NCBI RefSeq assembly: GCF_900101845.1
Contig: NZ_FNAM01000017.1
Coordinates: forward strand, 1-64,000
From: Sporomusa acidovorans
Lineage (GTDB): Bacteria; Bacillota; Negativicutes; Sporomusales; Sporomusaceae
Direction of reading: 5' to 3'
DNA: 64,000 nucleotides
Of the stretch, positions 23,895-33,722 are shown in pieces. Each line of letters opens with the position of its first letter. The stretch's first letter is position 1. The notes under the pieces were generated by a model. That model had not been told where the DNA came from and ran no database searches. It saw nothing but the letters and a program-made list of their open reading frames with translations. The position numbers were made by a program, and so were the translations under genes.

Positions 23895-26123
23895 TTAGAC
23901 TCCTCCTAAGGTTTGGGTGGTACGACGTACAGTATAAACATCCTGGATCTTACGCATTTTGTTCATTATATGCTCCAGTTGACTGAGATTGGCAATATCG
24001 ATATCCATAGTAATATTGGCAGTCTTATTTTTTTGCACCCGAGCATTTAGAGAACCCACGTTAATTTTTGCATCTGCTGCCACCATCATAATATCTGACA
24101 ATAAGTTATGCCGATCCGTTCCGGTGATTTCAATAGATACTCGATAAAGCATGTCCCCGGGAATATCCCAGTTAACCTCAATCATGCGTTCGTACTCTTC
24201 AGAATTATTCAGGATATTGGGGCAATCGGCACGGTGTACCGACACCCCCCGTCCCCTGGTAATATAACCGACGATAACATCACCGGGCAATGGATTGCAG
24301 CAACGTGCCAGTCTGACCATAAGACCTGACTCACCCTTTACTAAGATGCCATGACTGGTTTTTTTCTTGGGACGTTTGGGTTTAAGCTCAGCCAACATAG
24401 CAGAAACATCAGGTGGTGTCGTACTTTTCAGCTCTTTTTTATGAGCTTCAATCAGTTTAGTCATCACTCCGTGCAACGTTACCCCACCGTAACCCAAACC
24501 TTCATACAAATCGTCTTCGCTGGAAATATTTAATTTTTTGGCAACCTCGCTTAGCCGGTCACCCTTTACAAGCTCACGCCACTCATAGCCGAGTCTCTTA
24601 CTTTCACGTTCAATCATTTCCCGGCCTTTGGCGATATTTTCCTCGCGTTTTTCTTTTTTAAACCAGCCACGGATTTTATTACGGGTTTCTGATGATCCAA
24701 CAACATTCAGCCAGTCACGGCTTGGACCATTTCCCTGTTTAGTTGTAATTATTTCCACTATATCGCCATTGGCAAGCTTATATTCTAATGGCACAATTTT
24801 TCCGTTAACTTTAGCGCCCACACACCGGTGACCGACATCAGTATGAATCCGATAAGCAAAATCAATGGGAATCGACCCGGCAGGCAAATCAATGACATCA
24901 CCCCGGGGGGTAAACACAAACACCTCATCGGCGAAAACGTCCATTTTTACGGTCTCAATAAATTCGCGCGGGTCCCGTAAATCACGGTGCCACTCCAATA
25001 GTTGCCTAAGCCAGGCTAGTTTTTGGTCAGTGTCTTTATGGATCCCTTTATTGCCTTCCTTATAGCGCCAGTGAGCAGCAATACCATATTCCGAAATCCG
25101 GTGCATGTCCAAGGTACGAATCTGGATTTCCAGCGGTTGTCCGGATTGCCCGATAACAGTAGTGTGCAAAGACTGATAACCGTTAGATTTAGGCATAGCG
25201 ATATAATCCTTGAATCTACCAGGTAATGGCTTCCACAACGTATGTACAACACCCAAAGCACCATAACAGTCTTTTACTGAATCAACAACAATCCGGATAG
25301 CAGACAAATCATAAATTTCGCTGACATCTTGTTTGTGATTTTTTTTCATTTTTTTATAAATACTGTAAAAGTGTTTGGGGCGCCCCTGAATTTCAGCGGC
25401 TATGCCGACAGCCTCAAGCCGTTCTGCCATCAGCGCTATCGCATCAGTAATTATTTTTTCACGTTCTTTACGTTTTTGTTTTACCTGTTCGACCAGTTTA
25501 TAATATTTTTCCGGTTCTAAAAACCGGAAGGAGAGATCCTCTAATTCCCATTTTATATTGGAAATTCCCAACCGGTGTGCCAAAGGGGCAAATATTTCTA
25601 ACGTTTCCCGGGATATTTCCGCTTGCTTGTACGGTGCCATATACTTGAGAGTTCGCATATTATGCAATCTGTCCGCAAGTTTTATCAGTACCACCCTGAT
25701 ATCTTTGGCCATCGCCAAAAACATCTTGCGATAGTTTTCTAATTGCTGCTCTTCTTTGGATTTATACTCAATTCGGTTTAATTTAGTAACCCCGTCAACA
25801 AGCATAGCGATTTCTTTACCAAACTCTTTTTCTAATACCTCAAGGGTAACTTCTGTATCTTCCACCACATCATGAAGTAAACTGGCACTGATCGTTACCG
25901 CATCAATTTGCAAATCCGCTAATATAGCAGCAATCTCCACCGGATGACAAATATACTCTTCCCCAGATACCCTAAGTTGACCATCATGGGCATTACGAGC
26001 AAATTGATAGGCTCTGTCAACTAATTGTAAAGGCGCATCAGGCTGATATGTTTTAATTTTGGCCATTATATCTGCAATTGTTAGTTCCTTTTTCGCTGTT
26101 TCCTGCACATCGCTGTTACCCAT
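23895..26123 (-). CDS. relA: Bifunctional (p)ppGpp synthetase/hydrolase Rel
   Basis: A 742-residue long RSH protein controlling the stringent response. In order: HD hydrolase domain (about 30-190, with LLHDVVEDT showing an intact HD pair), synthetase domain (about 240-350, including YQSLHTTV), TGS (about 400-460, VFTPRGDVIDLPAGS), a linker with a conserved CCNPLPGD zinc-finger-like segment, and a C-terminal ACT domain. The HD residues are intact, so it should both make and degrade (p)ppGpp. It stands between apt and dtd, as in B. subtilis. Confidence 0.96.
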   Translation of the reverse strand: MGNSDVQETAKKELTIADIMAKIKTYQPDAPLQLVDRAYQFARNAHDGQLRVSGEEYICHPVEIAAILADLQIDAVTISASLLHDVVEDTEVTLEVLEKEFGKEIAMLVDGVTKLNRIEYKSKEEQQLENYRKMFLAMAKDIRVVLIKLADRLHNMRTLKYMAPYKQAEISRETLEIFAPLAHRLGISNIKWELEDLSFRFLEPEKYYKLVEQVKQKRKEREKIITDAIALMAERLEAVGIAAEIQGRPKHFYSIYKKMKKNHKQDVSEIYDLSAIRIVVDSVKDCYGALGVVHTLWKPLPGRFKDYIAMPKSNGYQSLHTTVIGQSGQPLEIQIRTLDMHRISEYGIAAHWRYKEGNKGIHKDTDQKLAWLRQLLEWHRDLRDPREFIETVKMDVFADEVFVFTPRGDVIDLPAGSIPIDFAYRIHTDVGHRCVGAKVNGKIVPLEYKLANGDIVEIITTKQGNGPSRDWLNVVGSSETRNKIRGWFKKEKREENIAKGREMIERESKRLGYEWRELVKGDRLSEVAKKLNISSEDDLYEGLGYGGVTLHGVMTKLIEAHKKELKSTTPPDVSAMLAELKPKRPKKKTSHGILVKGESGLMVRLARCCNPLPGDVIVGYITRGRGVSVHRADCPNILNNSEEYERMIEVNWDIPGDMLYRVSIEITGTDRHNLLSDIMMVAADAKINVGSLNARVQKNKTANITMDIDIANLSQLEHIMNKMRKIQDVYTVRRTTQTLGGV

Positions 26124-26183
26124 GATTCACCCTCTTTACACTGTCGCTGCTACAAAATAGGTTACATGTTATAGTTTAGCTGA

Positions 26184-26696
26184 TTAATACTCGACCAGGG
26201 ATGTAATATCATAACCTGCTATTACCTGGCGTCCGTTTAAAAAAGACAACTCAATTAAAAAAGCCAAGCCAATGACCCTACCACCTAACTGCTCAACCAT
26301 GTTAACTGTCGCCCTCGTTGTTCCACCTGTCGCTAACAAATCATCCACAATCAGCACCCGGCTTCCCGCTTCAATGGCATCTTTATGAATTTCCAAGGCA
26401 TCTTTGCCATATTCTAAGGAGTACTCGTATTTTATTGTTTCGGCTGGCAATTTACCGGGCTTACGGATGGGCACAAATCCTGCCTCCAACACATACGCAA
26501 CCGGAGCCCCGATAGCAAAGCCACGTGCCTCAGGTCCGATAACTATATCAATATTTTTATCCTTATACGGTGCTGCCAGCATATCAATAGCCAAACGAAA
26601 TGCCTTGCCGTCTTTTAACAGCGTTGTAATATCCTTAAACTGTATACCCTGTTGCGGAAAATCAGGTATATTTCGAATTTTTTCCCGTAAATTCAT
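26184..26696 (-). CDS. apt: Adenine phosphoribosyltransferase
   Basis: A 170-residue purine-salvage enzyme making AMP from adenine and PRPP. The start is the internal ATG with a GAGGAGG site, giving MNLREKIRNIPDFPQQGIQF; the longer frame upstream has no site and is rejected. The PRPP-binding loop is VLIVDDLLATGGTT near 120-133, and the adenine-specific EARGF segment precedes it. It sits in the conserved recJ-apt-relA order. Confidence 0.96.
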   Translation of the reverse strand: MNLREKIRNIPDFPQQGIQFKDITTLLKDGKAFRLAIDMLAAPYKDKNIDIVIGPEARGFAIGAPVAYVLEAGFVPIRKPGKLPAETIKYEYSLEYGKDALEIHKDAIEAGSRVLIVDDLLATGGTTRATVNMVEQLGGRVIGLAFLIELSFLNGRQVIAGYDITSLVEY

Positions 26697-26712
26697 AATA
26701 AACCTCCTCAAG

Positions 26713-28767
26713 CTAAATATTTTCAGCCAAGTACTCAGCACGCATTTTTAAGCAGTTCCGAAAAGTAGGCGAATCCATTAGATCCAGTTTTTTAGTTGGT
26801 GCAGGAGTAAGCTGAATGGTAATCTCATCTCTTTCTTGGTTTTCTTTGGTTGTTATTAAGTGCAATTCCCTTAAAATAGTTAAAACCGTTTCAAGGACTT
26901 TTACCGATATAACAGTATGATAGTTGTCGGAAATTTTATCCATGATATTTTTCAGAAAAAAATTATACTGTCCTGATTGATTACTTTGTTTTAGGAGTAA
27001 ATATACTTGCACAATGCAATCGCGATCAGGCGCAATTTGATTTAGCGCAGCTTGCGTCTGACTAGTAAGTGATTGTCGTATATCCTGAGCGACCAATTGC
27101 AAATTTTTTTGTCCCTGCCACTCATTAAATTTAGGCACAAATGCTAAATCAATATTTTCGTCGCAGGTAAGGTTGTTGGACAATTCCCCCATGTTCCAGG
27201 CAATTACATCCTTCACCCCATTGTTTTTTAGTTTGAGTTTCAGATGGCGGCTCTGCTGCCCGATACATCTTTTTTCCCCCAGGGCTACGTCCCGGCAGGC
27301 AAATACCGGGCTTGGATTACCGAAGCCATATGGTTCCAGGCAGGCCATTTGTTCAACAAAGGGAGCGCCAATTTCCTCCAGACATATCACAGAATCAATA
27401 GTAAGGACAGGTACATAATCTGTTGCCGACAGGGTACTCGCCGCAAGATCATTCAATCGCTGACGCAACGCCTGTATATTTTCCGCTGGTACCACTAGAC
27501 CCGCGGCCTGACGATGACCACCGAACTGGGTTAACAGATCAGAGCAATGATTTAGCGCCATATATATGTCAAAGGCAGGTATGCTGCGGCAAGACCCTTT
27601 GCCTATTCCATCACACAGACTAATCATAATTACCGGTTTATAATATTTGTCCACCAGCCTAGAAGCCACAATACCAATGACGCCCGAATGCCATTCTTCC
27701 CCGGCTAATACCAATACTTTAGTTGTATGTAAATCAATTGCTTCTAATTGTTTTTCCGCTTTAGCCAAAATCATTTTTTCAATATTTTGCCGGGCTAAAT
27801 TCTCCTCATTCAACAACTGTGCCAGTTCCTGGGCACGCTGATAGTCATTGGTTATTAACAATTCTACCCCTGCGGTGGCTTGACTGACACGTCCTACAGC
27901 GTTAAGACGCGGCGCAATAACAAAACCAATATTGCCACTATCAATGGCCTTATTAGCTAAACCGCATATTGCCAACAAGGCTTTTAAGCCTAAATTCTCC
28001 GTCATGGGCAACCGTTTCAGACCGGCTTTCACCAAAGCCCGATTTTCTCCGGTGAGTGGCACAATATCAGCCACTGTGCCAATAGCCACAATATCCAGAT
28101 AGTCAAAAAATTGGCCTTCAGCTCCATGGTAATGCTGCCATAAGCCTTGGCATAATTTAAAAGCAACGCCAACTCCCGCCAAATTTTTATCCGGACATAA
28201 ACATCCTGGCTGTTTAGGATTAATGATTGCCAGAGCCCCAGGCAGTTCGGCAGGGGGCTGATGATGGTCGGTTATAATGACATCAAGCTGCCCGAGCACT
28301 GCCGCAATTTCCTTTACAGCACTAATACCACAGTCAACGGTAATAACAAGTTTTGTTCCCGCATGTATAAGGCTATTTAACGCAGTTGAATTTAGCCCGT
28401 ATCCTTCACTCTGCCTGTCAGGTATATAAAATTCAATATTTGCGCCAAACCTCTTCATTGTTTTATAAAGAACGGCACAGGCGGTAATGCCATCTACATC
28501 ATAATCCCCGTAAATTGTAATTTTCTCCTGTCTCTCAACAGCCTGGGCAATTCGTGCAACAGCCTTTTTCATCCCTTTTAATAAATAGGGATCAATCATA
28601 TTTTTCGTATCGGCATAGAGAAATTCATACGCTGCCTGTTCGCTAGTAATACCGCGATTGATTAATACCTGTGCAATATATCTTGAGATATTAAGTTTCC
28701 GGCTAAGCTCATTTGCCAGTTCGCGTTTAGCCGGAAACAATCTCCATGTTTTTTTCAGTCTTGCCAT
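26713..28767 (-). CDS. recJ: Single-stranded-DNA exonuclease RecJ
   Basis: A 5'-3' ssDNA exonuclease of about 684 residues used in recombination and repair. The phosphoesterase motifs are visible: YGDYDVDGI, the VDCG motif and the DHH triad in IITDHHQPP, then the DHHA1 domain containing GGHRQAAGL and an OB-fold tail. The start is set at MARLKKTWRLFPA, which matches the family N-terminus; GGAGG lies about 15 bases upstream. The tail beyond the OB fold extends about 150 residues, as in the longer Firmicutes RecJ. Confidence 0.93.
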   Translation of the reverse strand: MARLKKTWRLFPAKRELANELSRKLNISRYIAQVLINRGITSEQAAYEFLYADTKNMIDPYLLKGMKKAVARIAQAVERQEKITIYGDYDVDGITACAVLYKTMKRFGANIEFYIPDRQSEGYGLNSTALNSLIHAGTKLVITVDCGISAVKEIAAVLGQLDVIITDHHQPPAELPGALAIINPKQPGCLCPDKNLAGVGVAFKLCQGLWQHYHGAEGQFFDYLDIVAIGTVADIVPLTGENRALVKAGLKRLPMTENLGLKALLAICGLANKAIDSGNIGFVIAPRLNAVGRVSQATAGVELLITNDYQRAQELAQLLNEENLARQNIEKMILAKAEKQLEAIDLHTTKVLVLAGEEWHSGVIGIVASRLVDKYYKPVIMISLCDGIGKGSCRSIPAFDIYMALNHCSDLLTQFGGHRQAAGLVVPAENIQALRQRLNDLAASTLSATDYVPVLTIDSVICLEEIGAPFVEQMACLEPYGFGNPSPVFACRDVALGEKRCIGQQSRHLKLKLKNNGVKDVIAWNMGELSNNLTCDENIDLAFVPKFNEWQGQKNLQLVAQDIRQSLTSQTQAALNQIAPDRDCIVQVYLLLKQSNQSGQYNFFLKNIMDKISDNYHTVISVKVLETVLTILRELHLITTKENQERDEITIQLTPAPTKKLDLMDSPTFRNCLKMRAEYLAENI

Positions 28768-28998
28768 AATAAAGATTACAGCCCTCCGTAACGACGTACT
28801 AGATAATTGTAGTATACAGTTCAAATTTTTGCAACTTTACCCGGAATTATCCTCATTTATCCTATTTTTTCTAAATATATTTGCCCTATGATCGTTAAAT
28901 AATCGCTAAAGACATATCTGAATATTATTCTCGCAAAAAGATCAAGATTCCTTTAAAATGGAACAATATCCTCGAATAAACTTACAAATATAAGAAAA

Positions 28999-29071
28999 GA
29001 CTTGGCTTGTGCCAAGTCCATCAGGACGCCGGCAGAAATCGCCTGTACCCCTTTAGGGGGTATAGGCGTTC
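28999..29071. repeat. Dispersed hairpin repeat, copy A (longest)
   Basis: Within the 380-base gene-free stretch between recJ and the DUF456 gene. It consists of a perfect 8-bp hairpin (GACTTGGC ttgt GCCAAGTC), a spacer CATCAGGACGCCGGCAGAAA, and a second hairpin CGCCTGTACCCC ttta GGGGGTATAGGCG. Parts recur at 34345-34386 and 62073-62133. No coding potential. Confidence 0.6.
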
Positions 29072-29076
29072 TTACT

Positions 29077-29108
29077 TATTATCAGAAAGATTAACCTTTC
29101 TGATAATA
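29077..29108. terminator. 13-bp inverted repeat, possible terminator
   Basis: TATTATCAGAAAG / CTTTCTGATAATA with a 6-base loop, between the DUF456 gene and recJ. On the minus strand it is not followed by a U-tract, so termination strength is doubtful. Confidence 0.4.
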
Positions 29109-29149
29109 TAACAAAAACAGGCCAATGCCTGTAAAAATAGCAATACCTG

Positions 29150-29638
29150 TTATAGAAAAATAGACATGTGGATAATGACAATCATAATAAACCCGCACAT
29201 GAATCGGAAAACAGCAACTCCTGCTAATCGCAGCAGTACTTGAATAACAGTATCACTCTGTGGAATAAATGTCTTACCGGCAATCATTTCCCACACCACA
29301 AAGCCCAGATTAGCACCAAGCAATAAATCACATACCAGCATACCGCCTAAATGACAGACCGCACTGTTAACACTAAACTCACGTGTAACTGGAAATTTGG
29401 CAAGCCAATAACTCTGTAATATTCTTCCACCCAGCTCACTTACTATTGAAATGAAGAGTAATAAACCGACAGACCGGGAAGAAAAACTAACAAATTCAGT
29501 TGCCGTACCATAAAAAGCAACTGCCAGTAAAATAAGCAGGGTACCAGGTAGCTTAACTGAAACCGTACAAAAAAGCCCGATCATCATCAACAATGTGGTT
29601 AAAAATTCAACTAACAAACGTACTTTACCCCGTTTCAC
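29150..29638 (-). CDS. DUF456-like small membrane protein
   Basis: A 162-residue integral membrane protein with four to five hydrophobic helices and a motif like LPGTLLILLAVAFYG (about 29-43), recalling the DUF456 family. No catalytic motifs or known function. It follows the permease-like gene by 23 bases and probably shares its transcript, and is followed by the hairpins of the recJ gap. Confidence 0.6.
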   Translation of the reverse strand: MKRGKVRLLVEFLTTLLMMIGLFCTVSVKLPGTLLILLAVAFYGTATEFVSFSSRSVGLLLFISIVSELGGRILQSYWLAKFPVTREFSVNSAVCHLGGMLVCDLLLGANLGFVVWEMIAGKTFIPQSDTVIQVLLRLAGVAVFRFMCGFIMIVIIHMSIFL

Positions 29639-29661
29639 TTAATATAAACTTATTAATGTTG

Positions 29662-30690
29662 TTATTGTGACTGGTTATCTTCCTGTTTATGTAAAAAGTA
29701 AGCAACACACCCAATAAAAAAAATCATAAAAAGACCTGTAGCGCTCATAATCATGAGAAGAAACTCTAAGTGGATAAAACTGCCGCACCACACCAATAAT
29801 CCTGCCAGTAACAAGGCTGACTTAAAATTGGACTTTGTAACTATACTGAGCTGTTTGGCGTTGACCAACATGGCTGGAACCATTGTATTCACTAAAATAC
29901 ATAGCAATACACTATTAAAACCGGCAGCAAGCCATGAACAAAACATTCGATTGGCAACCATGGACAGAGGCATAAATCCATAAGCTCCGGTAATAAGAAC
30001 TATATGGGCTAAAAATAAGGTAAACAATCCTTCAAAACATTTTGCCAGTATTACAAGATACACTCCGGCACAATTTTTATTGGAAAGATAGGTGCCCGCT
30101 TCTACTACCAGTGCCGACCGCATGCCGCCCGCATTATAACCAATAAGCGCAAGTACCAGCGGCCAGCTGATAGGCTGTAAAGAAAACAGGTTATCAAGCT
30201 CAAAAACCGGGACGGTAGAAAATAACATCACCGCCATGATGCCTGTTGCCGGGATGAGCAATAAAGCAAGATAATTGGATATCCTAAGAAATTCCTGACC
30301 ATAGCCGGCAGATAATGCACAACATAAAAATACACAAACCGGAACACTCCAACTATATGGTATCCCAGCCAGATTTTGCAATAGATGGCCTGCAAAATAA
30401 CCACCGGTTAATGCACTGGCCGGCAGTGACACGGCCAATACAACCACCGCCAGCAGTAATTTGCCGCGTGATCCAAACAGTCGTTTAACTACGGTTGTCA
30501 GTTCGCGCCCGCTCTTTACACCGATCCATGCCGACACCCCTGCTACAGCGGAGCCAAATATCATATAAGCCAGGAACACTGTAGGGTAAATTCCCTTACC
30601 GATCAATGAAGCCATTGCCGGAACAACAGCTACGTTATCACCGGCAATGTGAACAATCGCCAGTGATAATGCCGGTAGAATAACTCCCAT
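29662..30690 (-). CDS. Polytopic membrane protein, YkvI/APC-permease-like
   Basis: A 342-residue membrane protein with about ten hydrophobic segments and almost no soluble loops. The architecture and Gly-rich breaks (VHIAGDN near 13-19; GGYFAGHLLQ; GYNAGGMRSALV) recall YkvI-like members of the LeuT/APC superfamily, but the usual GAGFASGQE signature is not preserved, so the assignment is tentative. The substrate is unknown. It and the DUF456-like gene form a pair bounded upstream by the secF terminator. Confidence 0.55.
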   Translation of the reverse strand: MGVILPALSLAIVHIAGDNVAVVPAMASLIGKGIYPTVFLAYMIFGSAVAGVSAWIGVKSGRELTTVVKRLFGSRGKLLLAVVVLAVSLPASALTGGYFAGHLLQNLAGIPYSWSVPVCVFLCCALSAGYGQEFLRISNYLALLLIPATGIMAVMLFSTVPVFELDNLFSLQPISWPLVLALIGYNAGGMRSALVVEAGTYLSNKNCAGVYLVILAKCFEGLFTLFLAHIVLITGAYGFMPLSMVANRMFCSWLAAGFNSVLLCILVNTMVPAMLVNAKQLSIVTKSNFKSALLLAGLLVWCGSFIHLEFLLMIMSATGLFMIFFIGCVAYFLHKQEDNQSQ

Positions 30691-30742
30691 GTCATCGCCC
30701 CCCTGCTTGCTTATATGATATTGCCATAGTAGCTTAATTGTG

Positions 30743-30774
30743 CAAAAAAGCCTGAAGCAGTTTTGCTTCAGGCT
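30743..30774 (-). terminator. Terminator of the secDF transcript
   Basis: Stem AGCCTGAAGCA / TGCTTCAGGCT (30749-30759/30764-30774), 4-base loop, followed by TTTTTTGC on the minus strand, directly after the secF stop. Confidence 0.88.
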
Positions 30775-30779
30775 AAAAA

Positions 30780-31688
30780 TTATTTGGCACCTTTGATTCG
30801 TTGTTCTGTGCGACGTTTCTCGTCATGTTCCCGCCATGTAACCCAAATTTGGCTGGCGTTAAATATCGATGAATAAGCACCGCTGGCAAAACCAATCAGC
30901 AAAGCCAGCGAAAAGTTCTTGGTTGTCTCCCCGCCAAATACATACAGGGCGACAGTTGCAAAAGCTACTGTGAGTACGGTGTATATCGAACGGGTCATCG
31001 TCTGCCAGATACTGCGATTGACAAGTTCGGCAAGACCTTCGCTCTTCTTATATGTTTTTAAATTTTCTCTAATCCGGTCAAATATAACGATCGTATCGTT
31101 AATCGAATAACCGACAATCGTCAATAATGCGGCTACAAAAGTAGCGTCAATTTCCTTTTGGAGTATAGAGAATATACCAAGAACAACGAATATATCATGT
31201 ACAAGGGCGGCAATGCCAGCAATCGCGAAACGATATTCAAACCGATAAGTGATGTAAGCAATCATCAGCACCCAGGATACTAATAATGCCCAAATTGCCT
31301 GCCTGGTCAATTCGGCCCCAATCACGGCACCGACCTTTTCAACTCTTAAAACGTCAAAACTTCCTAGTTTAGTTTCAAAACCCTTGAGCACATCACGGCG
31401 TTCATCTTCGTTAAGCACATGGGTCCGGATAAATACATTATTTGAGCGATCTCCCTGAGCGGTCAAAGCTAACTGAATGGTACTGCCTTCCAACTGATAA
31501 TCTTTAAGTACGTCTCTAATCTCGCCTACCGCCACCGGCTGGGCAAACTTCAGATCGATGAGCGTACCGCCAGTAAAGTCAATTCCTAAATTAAACCCTT
31601 GTGTCGCCATGGATATGATGCCGGGGATTAGGACGAGCGCTGAGAGTAAAAACCACCAATAGCGTTTACCAACAATATCAAATTTCAT
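30780..31688 (-). CDS. secF: Protein translocase subunit SecF
   Basis: A 302-residue RND-type membrane protein that works with SecD to help late steps of Sec export using the proton motive force. Six transmembrane helices are evident; the N-terminal GIDFTGGTLID (about 34-44) and the SINDTIVIFDRIREN motif (about 195-209) are family signatures. It sits 11 bases after secD. SecD and SecF are separate here, unlike the fused SecDF of Bacillus. Confidence 0.96.
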   Translation of the reverse strand: MKFDIVGKRYWWFLLSALVLIPGIISMATQGFNLGIDFTGGTLIDLKFAQPVAVGEIRDVLKDYQLEGSTIQLALTAQGDRSNNVFIRTHVLNEDERRDVLKGFETKLGSFDVLRVEKVGAVIGAELTRQAIWALLVSWVLMIAYITYRFEYRFAIAGIAALVHDIFVVLGIFSILQKEIDATFVAALLTIVGYSINDTIVIFDRIRENLKTYKKSEGLAELVNRSIWQTMTRSIYTVLTVAFATVALYVFGGETTKNFSLALLIGFASGAYSSIFNASQIWVTWREHDEKRRTEQRIKGAK

Positions 31689-31699
31689 GTTTTTCCCCC

Positions 31700-32905
31700 C
31701 TAAGCCCCGAACAGCTTGCTGTGTTTAAACACGTTAGCCTGTATCAACATTTTGAGCATAAAGCGTGTCACCGTAATGGCAGTAAACATACTTAAAACGA
31801 TCCCTAATGCTAAAGTAACGGCAAAACCTTTAACCGTGCCTGTTCCCAGGAAAAACAGGACAGCCGCGGCAATCAGGGTTGTTATATTGGAATCAAAGAT
31901 AGTGGCAAAAGCCCTGCTAAAACCGGCATCCATCGCCGCCCGCAAGGTTTTGCCGTTCCGGTATTCTTCTTTAAAGCGTTCAAAGATAAGCACATTGGCA
32001 TCAACCGCCATACCCATTGACAGAATAATACCGGCAATGCCCGGCAGTGTCAATGTAGCATTAAGCATTTTTAAACTGAACAGCAACAGCAGCACAAATA
32101 AAATCAAGGCAATATTGGCAATAAAACCGGGAACGCGGTAAAAAAGCAACATAAAAACAACAATAGCAGCAATGCCAAGCGTAAAAGCCTGCATGCTTTT
32201 GGCCTTGGAATCTTCCCCCAGGGTCGGTCCAACCGTTCTTGTTTCCAGAACATCAAGCTTCACCGGCAAAGCACCGGATCTAAGCAGGATGGCCAGCCGC
32301 TCAGCTTCCTCCATCGACCGGTTGCCGGTAATTACCGCTTTGCCATTGGGGATTGGTTCATTGACTACCGGATTTGTTAACATTTGCTTATCCAACAGTA
32401 TGCCAATATGCTTACCGACACTTCTGGCAGTCAGATCGGCGAATTTTTTAGCGCCTTCACTGGTAAATTCAAGAGCGACCAGTTTTTGACCGCCTTGATC
32501 CGCTTGCGCTCTGGCATCTTTTAAATCTTTCCCTGTCAAGACAACAGCGCCGCTTTCGTCCTGAAACTCCATTAACGCTGTTCTTCCAAGCATCTCAATC
32601 GCCTTTTCAGGATCCTTTACACCCGGCAGTTCGACAATGACCCGCCGTTCTCCCTGGCGTTGGACAATTGGCTCTGTAAGCCCTAACTCATTGATACGTC
32701 GTTCGAGAATACTAACTACCCGCTGCATCGCATCATCATTAACCTGGGTCTCAGCAGTATCGGAAGCCTCCAGAACGACATGGGTTCCCCCCTGCAAATC
32801 GAGTCCCTGTTTAATGGATAATGCCAGCGGTCTCATGTAAAAGCCGGCAACAACGAGAATTGCTAACACGACCACCAAAAATTTGGTGAAATTATCCCAC
32901 CTCAA
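31700..32905 (-). CDS. secD: Protein translocase subunit SecD
   Basis: A SecD of about 401 residues, partner of SecF. It has an N-terminal transmembrane helix, the LDLQGGTHVVL motif, a relatively short periplasmic P1 region, and five C-terminal helices with AVDANVLIFERFKEE. The best start is TTG at 32905: GGGGGA lies 8 bases before it and the protein then begins (M)RWDNFTKFLVV, as in the family. The frame opens 5 codons earlier with another TTG that lacks a site. Confidence 0.94.
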   Translation of the reverse strand: MRWDNFTKFLVVVLAILVVAGFYMRPLALSIKQGLDLQGGTHVVLEASDTAETQVNDDAMQRVVSILERRINELGLTEPIVQRQGERRVIVELPGVKDPEKAIEMLGRTALMEFQDESGAVVLTGKDLKDARAQADQGGQKLVALEFTSEGAKKFADLTARSVGKHIGILLDKQMLTNPVVNEPIPNGKAVITGNRSMEEAERLAILLRSGALPVKLDVLETRTVGPTLGEDSKAKSMQAFTLGIAAIVVFMLLFYRVPGFIANIALILFVLLLLFSLKMLNATLTLPGIAGIILSMGMAVDANVLIFERFKEEYRNGKTLRAAMDAGFSRAFATIFDSNITTLIAAAVLFFLGTGTVKGFAVTLALGIVLSMFTAITVTRFMLKMLIQANVFKHSKLFGA

Positions 32906-32941
32906 GAATTTGTCCCCCAATCTTGAATATACGTTTTATGG

Positions 32942-33625
32942 CTATAGTAAGTCATAATTATTAATTGCCAGTTTAAATTGACAATTTAAAAATTCGGCTG
33001 CACGCCGACACATAACCATGCGCAGTAAAAAAATCTCAAAATATTCCATGACAGGACAAATTTTAGTATCAATCGTAACGGAAAGCGTTACCGTACGCGA
33101 TACCTTATCAACCAGTAATTTGCTGCATTCCGCGGCATAATTTACCCTGTCATGGATTTCAAACTTGGCAAAATCACGATTCGTTACCCGTGCGCGGTGC
33201 ACATCTGATTTATCGGCTAAAATCAGTGCCGCAGCTACATGATTAACAGCATTGCCTCGCTCTTCCTCATGATTGCCGATGGCTGATATTACTAAGGCAA
33301 CCTCTTCCGGTGGCATCCCCATCCGAGTCAAAATGTTAAAAACCATAACGGCCCCGGAACCTCCGTGATTATAGCGGTTAATCATATTGGCAATATCGTG
33401 CAGATAGCCGGCTATCGCCGCCAATTCACAATCCCGTGCCGGATAATTGAGTTCCTGCAAAACCTTATAAGCTAACGCCGAAACAATTCCGGCATGTCTA
33501 AGTCCATGTTCGGTAAAACCAAGATTACCAAGATATTGGGTACTGCGGGTTAAATAAACGTTCACTTCGTGATCTGCTTTAATTTGTGCGATAGTGATTG
33601 GTTGTTCAATAGCAGCTACTGACAT
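32942..33625 (-). CDS. HD-domain phosphohydrolase
   Basis: A 227-residue predicted metal-dependent phosphohydrolase. The HD signature is visible as H44 in LRHAGIVS, HD in GYLHDIANMI (about 75-84), and downstream His in NHE (about 117-119) and an ADKSDVH motif. It is placed between 5-FTCL and secD. The substrate is unknown; a nucleotide phosphatase or phosphodiesterase role is only a family-level inference. Confidence 0.8.
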   Translation of the reverse strand: MSVAAIEQPITIAQIKADHEVNVYLTRSTQYLGNLGFTEHGLRHAGIVSALAYKVLQELNYPARDCELAAIAGYLHDIANMINRYNHGGSGAVMVFNILTRMGMPPEEVALVISAIGNHEEERGNAVNHVAAALILADKSDVHRARVTNRDFAKFEIHDRVNYAAECSKLLVDKVSRTVTLSVTIDTKICPVMEYFEIFLLRMVMCRRAAEFLNCQFKLAINNYDLL

Positions 33626-33698
33626 CGGGCTAATCCTCCGTTTTTCAAAATTAGCCTTTACCCGTCTAGCAGCTATATCATTTGACAGCGTAAAGGCA

Positions 33699-33720
33699 AA
33701 ATGTAACTATTTACATTTTC
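33699..33720 (-). terminator. Weak hairpin after the 5-FTCL gene
   Basis: AAAATGTAA / TTACATTTT stem with a short loop immediately downstream of the 5-FTCL stop. It is AT-rich with no G-C clamp, so its strength is uncertain. Confidence 0.4.
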
Positions 33721-33722
33721 CC

